A stretch of 64,000 bases of DNA from Gemmatimonadota bacterium. GTDB lineage: Bacteria; Gemmatimonadota; Gemmatimonadetes; Gemmatimonadales; GWC2-71-9. The notes under the pieces are model-generated. The model saw only the letters and a program-made list of their open reading frames with translations, made no database searches and had not been told where the DNA came from. Location: positions 89,751 to 153,750 of the forward strand of contig PNAE01000008.1 of NCBI GenBank assembly GCA_003169895.1. The letters run 5' to 3'. Both the position numbers and the translations under genes were made by a program. The number at the start of each line of letters is the position of its first letter. Positions within the stretch are counted from its first letter, which is position 1. Of this stretch, positions 9,279 through 18,850 are shown one piece after another.

Positions 9279-10720
9279 ACTGGCGGGCGTTCGGCGCCCT
9301 GGTCCGGCGAGAGATCCGCCGTGGCCGGCGCAGCATCGTCAGCTTCACTCTTGTCGCGGCGGTTGCGATCTCCCTTGCCGCGCTCACGACGCCCGAGATC
9401 GCGGTGCTGCCCGGCACATTGAGCATCCTCGCCGCCATGCTCGTGATTTTCTCCCCGCTCGGCGACCTGCGCAACGACAAGACGCTGGGGCACCTGGAAT
9501 TCGACCGGGTGCTTCCCCTGTCGCATCGAACAATCGGCGCCGCGCGGCTCCTTGGTGCCGCAGTGCGGACGCTGCCGATCGTGCTTCTCGTGCCGCCACT
9601 GCTCATTGCCCTCAATCGTGGTCATGCGGTCGGCCTCGTGACGTTGATGCTGCTGACAGCGACACCGGTCGCGGCGTGGATGCTGCTCACTGCGGCCATG
9701 TGGGCGCTGATGGCCGTGAACATCCGCTGGAACTTCCGGGGACTCTGGTGGCTGCCATTGACGCTCGTCTTTGGTCCGCGGATCCTGATCTCGATGCTGC
9801 CGCCGGCGGCGAAGGATGCGCTATCGGACGTCGCGGCGCGCATCGGGGGCGCGATCATCTCCTTCGCATCCACCGCCGGCGGCAGCGCCGTCGCCGTGGC
9901 AGTGGTGCTTGCGATCCCGGTCGCCGGCTTCTTCACGGCGGTCTCGTTGTACGCCTCCGGACTCGAACGGTACCGGTACGACGATTCTGCCGCCGTGCCG
10001 ATGCGGACGCCGCCGCCCAGGCGCGAGCTTGGCGCCATCGGGCGCGGGCCGCTGCTCGCCGTCACGCGATACTGCATCCGGCTCGCGACCGAACAATCGC
10101 GACGACGTCTGGTCCTGCTGGTGGTCTTCGTTGCAGTGCTGCTCTTCGGATCGCCGGTGCTCAAGGACTACGCGCGGCTATATGTGCGCGCGCTCGCCGC
10201 GCTGATCCCCGGCGGCATCGCGTTGCAATTGGGCTCCGCCCGCGCCCGTGGCTATCTCGAGGGCATGCAGCAGCTGCCCCATCCCGCGATGACCATCGCA
10301 GGCGGATACCTCTTCGCCATCGCGATTCTCGCCGTTCCGGGCACGTCGGTGTGGGTGCTGGCACGGGCGGTCACCGGTGAGCCACCCACGGTCGCCAACG
10401 TGCTGTCGCTGTTCGCCTGGCTGGTGATGTGGTCATGGCTCGCCAGCGTCGCAACGGTGTGGCTCACGTCACGCCGTACGTGGATGATCGCGTCGGTGTC
10501 CGCCCTCGGGCTCGGCGGATGGGCGCTGTACGCCCGGCTGGATCGGTTTGTCCACGGCATCGCGACCGCGGCAACAAGCTTCAACACATTCCGCTTGCAC
10601 GCCGGCGCCGCGTTCCCGATCATCCTGTGCCTGGCGCTGCTGGCCGGGGCACTGCCGCTCTTTGCACGGGCATTGAGCGAGTACGAGTTTCGCGGCGGAG
10701 CGAAAGGAAGCGGGTACTAG
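9275..10720 (+). CDS. ABC transporter permease
   Basis: GTG start overlaps the ATPase stop; multiple TM segments; start trimmed from the 8777 ORF. Confidence 0.85.
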   Translation: MNWRAFGALVRREIRRGRRSIVSFTLVAAVAISLAALTTPEIAVLPGTLSILAAMLVIFSPLGDLRNDKTLGHLEFDRVLPLSHRTIGAARLLGAAVRTLPIVLLVPPLLIALNRGHAVGLVTLMLLTATPVAAWMLLTAAMWALMAVNIRWNFRGLWWLPLTLVFGPRILISMLPPAAKDALSDVAARIGGAIISFASTAGGSAVAVAVVLAIPVAGFFTAVSLYASGLERYRYDDSAAVPMRTPPPRRELGAIGRGPLLAVTRYCIRLATEQSRRRLVLLVVFVAVLLFGSPVLKDYARLYVRALAALIPGGIALQLGSARARGYLEGMQQLPHPAMTIAGGYLFAIAILAVPGTSVWVLARAVTGEPPTVANVLSLFAWLVMWSWLASVATVWLTSRRTWMIASVSALGLGGWALYARLDRFVHGIATAATSFNTFRLHAGAAFPIILCLALLAGALPLFARALSEYEFRGGAKGSGY

Positions 10721-10722
10721 GA

Positions 10723-10736
10723 GAGACGAGAGACGA
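10723..10736 (+). repeat. heptad array, forward arm (GAGACGA x2)
   Basis: gagacga gagacga immediately after the permease stop. Confidence 0.7.
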
Positions 10737-10789
10737 GAGAACCAACCCGTCGTCCCGGTCGTAGCGAGGCTCTTCACGACAACGGCTGT

Positions 10790-10817
10790 TCGCCTCTCGT
10801 CTCTCTTCTCTCGTCTC
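10790..10817 (-). repeat. heptad array, inverted arm (TCGTCTC-type x4)
   Basis: tcgcctc tcgtctc tcttctc tcgtctc, period 7, inverse of the 10723 arm. Confidence 0.7.
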
Positions 10818-10822
10818 TTATG

Positions 10823-11929
10823 TTACCAATTCCAGAAGCGCTCCGGCCTGAACGGTGACAGTTCTTCCCGCAACGATTCGCCCCGGACGCCTCGTGCCAC
10901 GAGGTCGCCGGTGATCCCCGCGAGCAGGATGCCCCTGCGGCCGTGGCCGGTCGCATACCAGAGTCCGGGAAGGCGTGGTTCCTCACCGATGATCGGCAGG
11001 CCGTCCGGCGTCCAGGGTCGCAGTCCCGCCCAGCTGCGCAACGGTTGCATGGCGGTGAGTTCGGGGTAGACGGCGCTTGCGCTGCGGTGCAGCTGGGCGA
11101 GCCCCGGCGCGGTGACTCGCGCGTCGAAACCGGCATGCTCGACGGTGGCGCCGACGAGCATTTCCTCGCCGCGCCGCAGCAGGTAGCATCCCTCGCCGTA
11201 CACGATCGCTGCTGGCGTCGCCGCCGGCCACGGAAACGCCAGCATTTGTCCGCGCACCGGCTCCACCGAGAGGGGTCGGGGCAGGTCGGCGAGCCGGCCG
11301 GACCACGCCCCCGCGGCGACCACCACCGTTGCGGCCGGATACCTTCGTGCATCCCCGACCACGCCGAGCAGCCGATTGCCGTTACGATCGAGGCCCAGGG
11401 CGGTGTCGGTTACGACGCGCGCTCCCAACCGCACCGCATCGGCTCGGAATGCGGCGACCAATCGCTCCGGATCGACAGCGCCGTCTTCGGGTGACCAGAA
11501 GCCGCCGAGGCAGCGACTTAACCACGGCCAGCTATCCGCCACGTCGTCGACGCTGAGCCAGTCCGCGCGGTGCGCCTGCTGGCGCTGCCAGGCCACCTGC
11601 TCCTTGATCGTTTCGACTTCGGCCTCGGTGCGGACCAACCGCAGGATGCCGCATTCCATCAGTCCGACGTCGATCCCGGTCGTCTGCAGCAGCAACTCGG
11701 CGTTGCGCCGCAGGAACGCCCGGCCCGCTACGGCAAGGTCGAGGCCCAGATTGTCCATTCCAGCTTCGACCTGCGCGGCGAGCATCCCGGCCGACGCGCG
11801 CCATGCTTCACCCGTCGGCGACGGGCGTTCCAGCAGCGTGACGCGGGCGCCCGCCAGAGCCAAGGCCCGGGCGCAAGCGGCGCCGATCGCGCCGGCTCCG
11901 ACGACCAGGACATCAGGGATGGATGACAT
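10823..11929 (-). CDS. FAD-dependent oxidoreductase, glycine oxidase ThiO-like (DAO family)
   Basis: VLVVGAGAIGAACARALALAGARVTLLER; C-terminal GLRPWTPDGLPIIGEEPRLPGLWYATGHGRRGILLA. Confidence 0.85.
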   Translation of the reverse strand: MSSIPDVLVVGAGAIGAACARALALAGARVTLLERPSPTGEAWRASAGMLAAQVEAGMDNLGLDLAVAGRAFLRRNAELLLQTTGIDVGLMECGILRLVRTEAEVETIKEQVAWQRQQAHRADWLSVDDVADSWPWLSRCLGGFWSPEDGAVDPERLVAAFRADAVRLGARVVTDTALGLDRNGNRLLGVVGDARRYPAATVVVAAGAWSGRLADLPRPLSVEPVRGQMLAFPWPAATPAAIVYGEGCYLLRRGEEMLVGATVEHAGFDARVTAPGLAQLHRSASAVYPELTAMQPLRSWAGLRPWTPDGLPIIGEEPRLPGLWYATGHGRRGILLAGITGDLVARGVRGESLREELSPFRPERFWNW

Positions 11930-12021
11930 TACGGTGCGAGTTGAAACCTCGATCGCGGTGCGAACGTATTCTTCCTGCGAGGGCACGCAGTGGGTCATTC
12001 CCAGTTTCCGCGGAGTCTAAC

Positions 12022-12240
12022 ATGGTCAGGACCGTTGGTGGATTTGCAGTGCTCGCCGTCGTGGCGATGCTGGGGTTCAAGCTGCTCATGGGCCTCTTCG
12101 GCACGCTCCTCGGGCTGCTGGTGACGTTGCTCTGGTGGGCGTTCCTGGGCTTTGTGGTCTACACGCTGCTGAAGATCTTCGCCCCGGGACTGGCGCAGCG
12201 GATTCGGGACACGATCCGCGGGCCATCGACCACGAGCTGA
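12022..12240 (+). CDS. small hydrophobic protein (72 aa)
   Basis: MVRTVGGFAVLAVVAMLGFKLLMGLFGTLLGLLVTLLWW; two TM-like segments. Confidence 0.55.
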   Translation: MVRTVGGFAVLAVVAMLGFKLLMGLFGTLLGLLVTLLWWAFLGFVVYTLLKIFAPGLAQRIRDTIRGPSTTS

Positions 12241-12255
12241 GAGCCGGGAGCTGGC

Positions 12256-12283
12256 GGCTATTGGCTATTGGCTATTGGCTATT
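12256..12283 (+). repeat. perfect tandem heptad (GGCTATT)x4
   Basis: Direct reading of ggctattggctattggctattggctatt. Confidence 0.95.
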
Positions 12284-12344
12284 GGGAAGTGCTGCGAGCT
12301 GATGATTTTCGGGTCGGTTTTCGCAAGAACGCTCGCCCCGCTAC

Positions 12345-12386
12345 CGTCGCCAACAGCCAATAGCGAACCGCCAATCGCCAACAGCC
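12345..12386 (-). repeat. degenerate inverted heptad array (AAYNGCC-type x6)
   Basis: cgtcgcc aacagcc aatagcg aaccgcc aatcgcc aacagcc; reverse complement is GGCTATT-like with period 7. Confidence 0.8.
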
Positions 12387-12391
12387 ACGAA

Positions 12392-12835
12392 CTACTCCGG
12401 CGCTGTTGACGAATGGGCGTGCGCGATGCGCCAGCCGCCCTCCTTGGTGCGGACGAGCACGAACGTCGCCCAGCCATCCACCATGCGCTTGCCGACGGAT
12501 CCCGGCACCCAACGATACTGGATTGTCCCCCAGACGTAGTTGCCGGTGACCGCGAACCGGCTGGAACCAAGCTGCACAACGCCGCCCGCCGCGACCCCGG
12601 CGAAGCGCGGAGCGTCAGCGCGTGGCACACCGTTGACGATGATTTCAGCGTCGGGAATGTAGAGCGAGTCGGGGTTGGCGAGTTGCACGTCGGCGTCGAA
12701 GGCCCGTTGCACCAGAGCGTGCGCAATCGAGTCGGCTTCCAGCACCTGGACCGTGAACGGAACCGCCGGCGTTGCGTTGGTTGAGGGCCGGCCGCCACAG
12801 CCGGCGAGGACAAGGAGCAGCGCGGCGTATCGCAC
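12392..12835 (-). CDS. lipoprotein with SnoaL/DUF4440-like domain
   Basis: MRYAALLLVLAGCGG lipobox; WATFVLVRTKEGGWRIAHAHSS. Confidence 0.75.
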   Translation of the reverse strand: MRYAALLLVLAGCGGRPSTNATPAVPFTVQVLEADSIAHALVQRAFDADVQLANPDSLYIPDAEIIVNGVPRADAPRFAGVAAGGVVQLGSSRFAVTGNYVWGTIQYRWVPGSVGKRMVDGWATFVLVRTKEGGWRIAHAHSSTAPE

Positions 12836-12842
12836 TGGCGGG

Positions 12843-13577
12843 TCAGTGTGGCCTGGTGAGCTTGCGCAGCTTCAGTGTCACCGCACCAAACCCGATGTCG
12901 GACCGGATCTGAACCGGAATCCGCAGCCCATCATCGGTCAACCAGAGCCTCGCATCCGCCTTTTTCGAAAACAGCCCGTTGGGTTCGTCGACGACCGGGT
13001 GCAGCACCCAGCAGAAGCACCGGCTTCCGTCGGGCATCTCGATGCTGTCGTGGCCGATGACGGTCACCTCGACCGGGTTGTGATCTTCGCGGAAATAGCG
13101 CGGCACCAGATACCTGCCACCGGTCTTCAGCTCCATGGTGCGGATGTAATAGACGAACGCCAGGTCGTCGAGGGGCCGGGGCGGTGTCGGCCTGGTGGCC
13201 GATTCCTCGTGATTGCGGAAGAATCCCGAATCGCCGAAGATGTGGAAGTCGTCGTTGGTGAGCTGCTTCCCGTTCTCGTTGATCACGTGCACGAACCGGC
13301 GCGACACGAAATCGTTCACGCCGGTCCAGGATTCGAGATCGCTGCGATTCTTGTACAGCGGGACGGTGACGTGCATCGTCAGCTGGAAGTGCCAGCTCGG
13401 CACGCCGCGGACCGTGTCGATCCCGACGACGGTCATGGTGGCACCGCCCGGCGAAAAGAACAGGTAGTGGCCGTCATACTCGAACGATTCACCAACACCG
13501 AACGGCACCGTCGTCGGAACTGGCGTGGCCGGGACGGCCTGCAACAACAGCAGCGCACCGGCGACAAATGGAATCAT
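12843..13577 (-). CDS. DUF3108-like secreted protein
   Basis: GVGESFEYDGHYLFFSPG...ARLWLTDDGLRIPVQIRSDIGFGAVTLKL. Confidence 0.7.
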   Translation of the reverse strand: MIPFVAGALLLLQAVPATPVPTTVPFGVGESFEYDGHYLFFSPGGATMTVVGIDTVRGVPSWHFQLTMHVTVPLYKNRSDLESWTGVNDFVSRRFVHVINENGKQLTNDDFHIFGDSGFFRNHEESATRPTPPRPLDDLAFVYYIRTMELKTGGRYLVPRYFREDHNPVEVTVIGHDSIEMPDGSRCFCWVLHPVVDEPNGLFSKKADARLWLTDDGLRIPVQIRSDIGFGAVTLKLRKLTRPH

Positions 13578-14359
13578 GCGGCTTCCTTCTCCTTCGGCGT
13601 CGATCTCGGCGCACGTTCAGCGTTCGCCTCGACGGGAGGTAGTGTCAGGTGGCGCCGCGCTGCCCATAGCGCCCGTGCCTGTTCGAGCGGAGTATGGCGG
13701 CGGCCGCGCGCATGACGCTCGGCGTGTTCGACCACCGGCACCGTTTCCACGCGGCGCGCGCCCGCGGCTGCCCAGGCGAGCAACTGGGCGTTCGCGGCCC
13801 AGCCATCGGTCGTGAACCACGGCCCGGTACTGGCGCGGAACGCATTGCGCAGCGCGACCAGCCGGAAGGCGGCGAAACCGGACACCACATCCCGCACGCC
13901 GGCTACCCGCGCCCGCCGGCCGAGCAGCCGGGGTGCGAAGCGTCGTACCCGGCGCTGCCACTTGTCGGGCTCGCCTTCGAGTGCCGCCTCGCCGACGACA
14001 ACGTCGGCGCCGCTGTCCATGCGCCGGAGAAACTCCGGCAGCGTCGCCGGATCGGCTGCGAAGTCGGCTGGCAACAGGATGGCGACGTCGCGCTTGTGCC
14101 GGTCGGAACGCTTGAGCGCTTCCTTGAGCAGCAGTTCCACCGTTGCGGCGTAGCCCTGCCGCGTCGGCGATCGGAGCACCGTCAGTGGCAGCACCTTGCT
14201 GTACGGTGCCAGCACCTCGGCGGTAGCGTCGGTTGACGCGTCGTCGCCGACCAGCAGCTGGTACTCCCGTGCCGACTCTTCCAGGACACGACGAATCTTC
14301 CATAGCACGAGGCCGATCGTCGCTGCTTCGTCATGCGCTGGAACACAGAAATAGATCAT
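13574..14359 (-). CDS. family 2 glycosyltransferase
   Basis: MIYFCVPAHDEAATIGLVLWKIRRVL...VGDDASTDATAEV. Confidence 0.85.
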   Translation of the reverse strand: MIYFCVPAHDEAATIGLVLWKIRRVLEESAREYQLLVGDDASTDATAEVLAPYSKVLPLTVLRSPTRQGYAATVELLLKEALKRSDRHKRDVAILLPADFAADPATLPEFLRRMDSGADVVVGEAALEGEPDKWQRRVRRFAPRLLGRRARVAGVRDVVSGFAAFRLVALRNAFRASTGPWFTTDGWAANAQLLAWAAAGARRVETVPVVEHAERHARGRRHTPLEQARALWAARRHLTLPPVEANAERAPRSTPKEKEAA

Positions 14360-15423
14360 CAGCTGTCCCGGAAATGTGCGATCGAACGATACACGTCAAC
14401 CGTCCTCTCCACCAATTTTTCCAGGCTGAAGTATCCGGCGGCAACACGCCCATCGGCACCCAGTCTCTCCCGCTCGGAGCGATCCGATAACAGACGCTGG
14501 ACCGCACGGGCGAGTTCCACCGGCGACTCGGCGGGCACCAGCAGGCCGCCGCCGTGGCCGATCGCGTCGGGCAGGCCCCCAGCATCGGTGGCGATCACCG
14601 GAATCCCGAGCGCGAGGGCCTGCAGCACAGCGGACCCGAGCCCTTCGCTGCGAGATGGCTGGACGGCGATGGTGGCATCGCGGAACGCCGTGGCAGCGGA
14701 GGCCCCGGCGCCGGACAGCTCGACAACGGCCTCGAGTCCGAGCCGATGTCGCTGCGCTTCCAACGTGCCGCGCTCGGGTCCCTCGCCGATCACCTGCCAG
14801 CGGACGCGGGGGTTCGCGGCGCGGACCAGCGCCGCGGAGTCGAGCAATATGTCGATCCCCTTTTCCCGGGTCAGCGCCGCGACGCAAACGATGAGTGGCA
14901 GGTCCGCCGACCTCGGCGCGGAGGTACCGCCGGTATCGTTTGAGGAGACGTCGTCCGGATCGATCGCGTCGGGTATGACGTGAATCCGGCCAGGATCGAC
15001 GCCGGCGTCCAGCAACCGCTGCCGCACTGCCCTGGAAATCGCGATCAGCGCATCGGCGCGCCGGTATCGGCGCCGACGGCGGACTCGCACCGCGACCCGG
15101 CGCGAGACGACCAGTGACGCAGGTCGCAGTCGGGTGACAAGATCCGCCAACGCATGCGAATGACTGTCGTGGGCGTGTACGATCGTATCGCGCGACAGCA
15201 GTCCGGCGAGCCGGATGGCGACGCGAGGATCGAGGCCAACGGTCCAATCCACTGCTTCGACGGCCGCTCCCGCCGCTTGCAGGCGACCAGCCAGCGCGGT
15301 GCCCGCGCCGGTGACCACCGTCGTATCGATTCCATGCCGGTGCAATCCGCGCGCGAGCAGCAGCACCTGGTGCTGCCCACCGCGCCATTCGCGGCCGCTG
15401 GCGACATGAATGATGCGACTCAC
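14359..15423 (-). CDS. glycosyltransferase, GT4-like
   Basis: GREWRGGQHQVLLLARGL; PSRSEGLGSAVLQALALGIPVIATDAGGLPDAI; GTG start. Confidence 0.88.
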   Translation of the reverse strand: MSRIIHVASGREWRGGQHQVLLLARGLHRHGIDTTVVTGAGTALAGRLQAAGAAVEAVDWTVGLDPRVAIRLAGLLSRDTIVHAHDSHSHALADLVTRLRPASLVVSRRVAVRVRRRRRYRRADALIAISRAVRQRLLDAGVDPGRIHVIPDAIDPDDVSSNDTGGTSAPRSADLPLIVCVAALTREKGIDILLDSAALVRAANPRVRWQVIGEGPERGTLEAQRHRLGLEAVVELSGAGASAATAFRDATIAVQPSRSEGLGSAVLQALALGIPVIATDAGGLPDAIGHGGGLLVPAESPVELARAVQRLLSDRSERERLGADGRVAAGYFSLEKLVERTVDVYRSIAHFRDS

Positions 15424-15452
15424 GCGGCGGGGATCGTCAGGCCTCTCCCGGC

Positions 15453-16175
15453 TCAACTCCGTCGTGCCGCCGTGATCAGCGCGGCGAACAGTTTCAGGTC
15501 CGCCGACTCGGGTTGCAGTGCCAATTCTTCGGGATGCCACTGCACCGCAACAATCCATTCATGGGGATCGGCGCTTTCGAGTCCCTCGATCACTTCGTCG
15601 GGCGCGACGGCGGTCGCCACCAGTCCGGCCCCGACGCGATCGACCGCCTGATGGTGGAACGAGTTCGCATGGAACGACGTGACACCGAGGATTTCGGCAA
15701 GCCGGCTCGCCTCGGTGAGCGTGACAGGATGACTCCGCACGTCTCGCGACGAGGGCGAGTCATGACTCACGTCCGACGGACGTTCGGAGGCGAGATCCTG
15801 AACAAGGGTCCCCCCGAACGCAACGTTGCAGAGCTGAATTCCGCGGCAGATGCCGAGAATCGGCAGGTCGCGCGCCCGGGCCTCCGCGACAAGCGCCAGC
15901 TCGTTCACGTCACGTCGCGGGTCGACCATGCCCAGCTTTGGATGGGGCGTGGCGCCGTAGTGGCACGGGTCGACATCTTCGCCACCAGTGAGCAGGAGGC
16001 CGTCGCATTCGCCGAACAGCTCGATCGTCTGTTCGCAAGAGAGCTCGGGAACAAAGATGATCGGCAGCCCACCGGCCGCGAGCACGGCGCGGACGTAGTT
16101 CGCGTTGACGCCGACGCGGGGCTGCCCATCCCACTCACGCGTGACGCCGGTGATGGCGATGCGAGGACGACTCAT
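15453..16175 (-). CDS. gamma-glutamyl-gamma-aminobutyrate hydrolase-like (peptidase C26)
   Basis: LLTGGEDVDPCHYG, nucleophile motif PILGICRGIQLCNVAFGG, VQWHPEE. Confidence 0.9.
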   Translation of the reverse strand: MSRPRIAITGVTREWDGQPRVGVNANYVRAVLAAGGLPIIFVPELSCEQTIELFGECDGLLLTGGEDVDPCHYGATPHPKLGMVDPRRDVNELALVAEARARDLPILGICRGIQLCNVAFGGTLVQDLASERPSDVSHDSPSSRDVRSHPVTLTEASRLAEILGVTSFHANSFHHQAVDRVGAGLVATAVAPDEVIEGLESADPHEWIVAVQWHPEELALQPESADLKLFAALITAARRS

Positions 16176-16660
16176 CGTAGCGAATCCGGGAAAACGGGAC
16201 ACCGGGGATCCTGCACGGTCTGCGGGTCGATGCGTACCCCCAGCAACGGCACCACGGTATCGCCGATGGCGAGCGTTCCGAGATCGGGTGCGCCAGCGAT
16301 GGCATGACCATCGAACGCGAGCACGCCGAGCGGCAGATCATGGTAATCAACGACCAGAACACCATAGCCCACGTGGGCACCCTTCGATACCACCCCATGT
16401 GTGGTGACCCGCCAACCGGTGCGGTCTCTGACAACGGAGCCGCGCCATGCGGGTCCGGCAACCAGCCGAACGGCGAGCGTGGCGGGGGTGGCATCGGGAA
16501 GCACGGTGAGCACGTTGCCTTCGGCAAACGACTGCTTGACGGCCAGCGGGCGTGTCAGCGCGGCGATGCCGCAGGTTGGCGAACTGGCGCTCCTGGCGCA
16601 GGCAGCCAGTGCCGGCACGACGATCAGCCGGAGAGCGACGCGCCAGAATCGCGAGGTCAT
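16172..16660 (-). CDS. putative exported hypothetical protein
   Basis: LRLIVVPALAACARS lipobox-like; overlaps the C26 start. Confidence 0.55.
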   Translation of the reverse strand: MTSRFWRVALRLIVVPALAACARSASSPTCGIAALTRPLAVKQSFAEGNVLTVLPDATPATLAVRLVAGPAWRGSVVRDRTGWRVTTHGVVSKGAHVGYGVLVVDYHDLPLGVLAFDGHAIAGAPDLGTLAIGDTVVPLLGVRIDPQTVQDPRCPVFPDSLR

Positions 16661-16784
16661 CGTCGCAATCTACCCAAGGTCGGCGCGCCCGTGCGGCCGC
16701 CCGAGCCGGCCTCCCACAGTCCGCTTGCTTGACCGTTGCGCCGTTCGGCGGGTAGCATTCCCGCGTTCCCCTCACGAAACCCGA

Positions 16785-17321
16785 ATGGATCTCGACGACA
16801 TCAAGGCGCAACTCGATCGCATCTTCGCGGCCGGGCCCCGGACTGCTTCGCGCGAGCAGGCAGCGGGGCTCCGCGCTGCGCTGATCGATTTCAAGATCGG
16901 CATCAGCCAGATGCGTGATGCCCTGACGCGCTCCGAACGCGAACTGGAGGCAGCACGCCGGGAGGTCGCGGACTACGCGCGCCGGCGCGAGCTCGCCAGT
17001 GGCATTGACGACCGCGAGACGGTGCGGATCGCCGATGAGTTCACGGCCAAGGCCCGCGAGCGCGTCGATCTGCTGGAGCGCAAGGTCCTTGTGCAGCGTG
17101 ACGAGCTGGCGATCGCCGAGCGCGAGTACGAAGCGACCAGGCAGCGGTTCCAGGCCGCGTCGCGCGGGCTGCCGCTCGATGCGGCGCTGCCGGCTGAGGG
17201 CGCCGTGGGGGCAGAGGGCCTGTCGTCCGTCGACCAGGCCGTGATGGACCGTCGTGCGAAGGAAGCTGCCGTCGAAGCACAGCTCGCCCATCTCAAGAAG
17301 AAACTGGGAGACACCAAGTGA
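16785..17321 (+). CDS. coiled-coil-rich hypothetical protein
   Basis: Charged heptad-rich MDLDDIKAQLDRIFAAG...KKKLGDTK; 4-nt overlap with the next gene. Confidence 0.65.
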   Translation: MDLDDIKAQLDRIFAAGPRTASREQAAGLRAALIDFKIGISQMRDALTRSERELEAARREVADYARRRELASGIDDRETVRIADEFTAKARERVDLLERKVLVQRDELAIAEREYEATRQRFQAASRGLPLDAALPAEGAVGAEGLSSVDQAVMDRRAKEAAVEAQLAHLKKKLGDTK

Positions 17322-18835
17322 ATCAGCCGCGCCAGACGGGATTCTTCGGGCAGCCGGCAGGGCTGCGGACGCTGTTCTTCGCCGAGATGTGGGAACGCTT
17401 TTCCTACTACGGCATGCGCGCGATCCTGGTGCTATTCATGACCGCACCGATCGCCGCCGGAGGACTGGGCTGGACGTCGGCCAAGGCGGGACCGATCTAC
17501 GGCGTGTACACGGCGGCAGTGTACCTGATGTCGTTGCCGGGCGGCTGGATCGCCGATCGCGTTCTCGGCCAGCGCAAGTCCGTGTTCTGGGGCGGCGTGA
17601 TCATCATGTTCGGCCATATCGCGCTCGCAGTTCCCTCGGTCAACACGTTCTACCTGGGGCTCACGCTGGTCGTGCTCGGCGTCGGCCTGCTCAAGCCGAA
17701 CATCTCCACGATGGTCGGCCAGTTATACGCTCCGGATGACGAGCGCCGCGACGCCGGCTTTTCCATCTTCTACATGGGCATCAATCTCGGTGCACTGCTC
17801 GCGCCGCTCGTGGTGGGATATCTCGCGCAGGCGCCGGGCTGGCAAGCCAGACTGGCGGGTTGGGGCATTCGCCCCGAGACGTCGTGGCACTGGGGCTTTG
17901 GTGCGACCGCGATCGGAATGTTCCTCGGTCTGGTCTGGTACGTGGTCGATCGCAAGGCGCTGGGTGATGCGGGCCTCCGGCCGGCGGTATCGTCGCCGGA
18001 GGATGCTGCCGGCGCGCGCACCAAGTTGTGGCGCGCGCTCGGCCTGGCGAGCCTCGCCATCGTGGTGATCGCGGTACTCCAGGGCCTCGGCCTGATCGCG
18101 ATCACGACGGAGTCGGTCGCGAACGTATTCGGTGTGTTGCTGCTGCTCACCGTCGTGGTGTTCTTCGCGTGGTTGCTGTTGAGTCGCGGCTGGACGACCG
18201 AAGAGCGCCGGCGACTGCTGGTGATTCTCGTGCTCTTCCTCGGTGCATCGGTTTTCTGGTCGGTGTTCGAGCAGGCCGGATCGACGCTGACACTCTTCGC
18301 CCGCGACAGCACCCGCAACGAGTTGTTTGGTCACGCGTACCCCTCCAGCTGGTGGCAGTCGGTCAACTCGGGGTGGATCATCATTCTGGCGCCGGTGTTC
18401 GCCTGGCTGTGGGTCTGGCTAGGACGCAGGAATCCCTCAAGTCCTGCGAAGTTCGCCGTCGGCTTGCTGCTGGTCGCATTGTCGTTCGCGATCATGGTGC
18501 CCGCCGCGTCGGCCGCCACACACGGTAACCGGGTCGGTTGGTGGTGGCTGCTGAGCAGCTACTTCCTCGCCACCGCCGGCGAGCTGTCGCTGAGTCCGGT
18601 CGGACTCTCCGCGATGACCCGGCTCGCACCGGCGCGCGTCGCCTCCTTGATGATGGGCGTCTGGTTCCTGGCGGCGTCGGTGGGCAACTTCATCGGCGGA
18701 CAGGTCGCCGGGGTCTACGGCAAGTTCTCGCCACCGGCCGTGTTCGGCGGCGTGGCGCTCTACGCACTGTTCTTCGCCGGGGTGCTGGCGCTGCTGGTGA
18801 AGCCGATCAAACGAATGCTCGAGCGTCCTGCCTGA
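17318..18835 (+). CDS. POT-family proton-coupled peptide transporter
   Basis: GLRTLFFAEMWERFSYYGMRAILVLFM; GGWIADRVLGQRKSVFWGG; GFSIFYMGINLGALLAPLV. Confidence 0.95.
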   Translation: MNQPRQTGFFGQPAGLRTLFFAEMWERFSYYGMRAILVLFMTAPIAAGGLGWTSAKAGPIYGVYTAAVYLMSLPGGWIADRVLGQRKSVFWGGVIIMFGHIALAVPSVNTFYLGLTLVVLGVGLLKPNISTMVGQLYAPDDERRDAGFSIFYMGINLGALLAPLVVGYLAQAPGWQARLAGWGIRPETSWHWGFGATAIGMFLGLVWYVVDRKALGDAGLRPAVSSPEDAAGARTKLWRALGLASLAIVVIAVLQGLGLIAITTESVANVFGVLLLLTVVVFFAWLLLSRGWTTEERRRLLVILVLFLGASVFWSVFEQAGSTLTLFARDSTRNELFGHAYPSSWWQSVNSGWIIILAPVFAWLWVWLGRRNPSSPAKFAVGLLLVALSFAIMVPAASAATHGNRVGWWWLLSSYFLATAGELSLSPVGLSAMTRLAPARVASLMMGVWFLAASVGNFIGGQVAGVYGKFSPPAVFGGVALYALFFAGVLALLVKPIKRMLERPA

Positions 18836-18850
18836 CCTGACCGTCGCGGT

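Noticed and set aside
12256-12386. Possible CRISPR array
   Set aside because: Repeat unit is 7 bp with no spacers; no cas genes in the window
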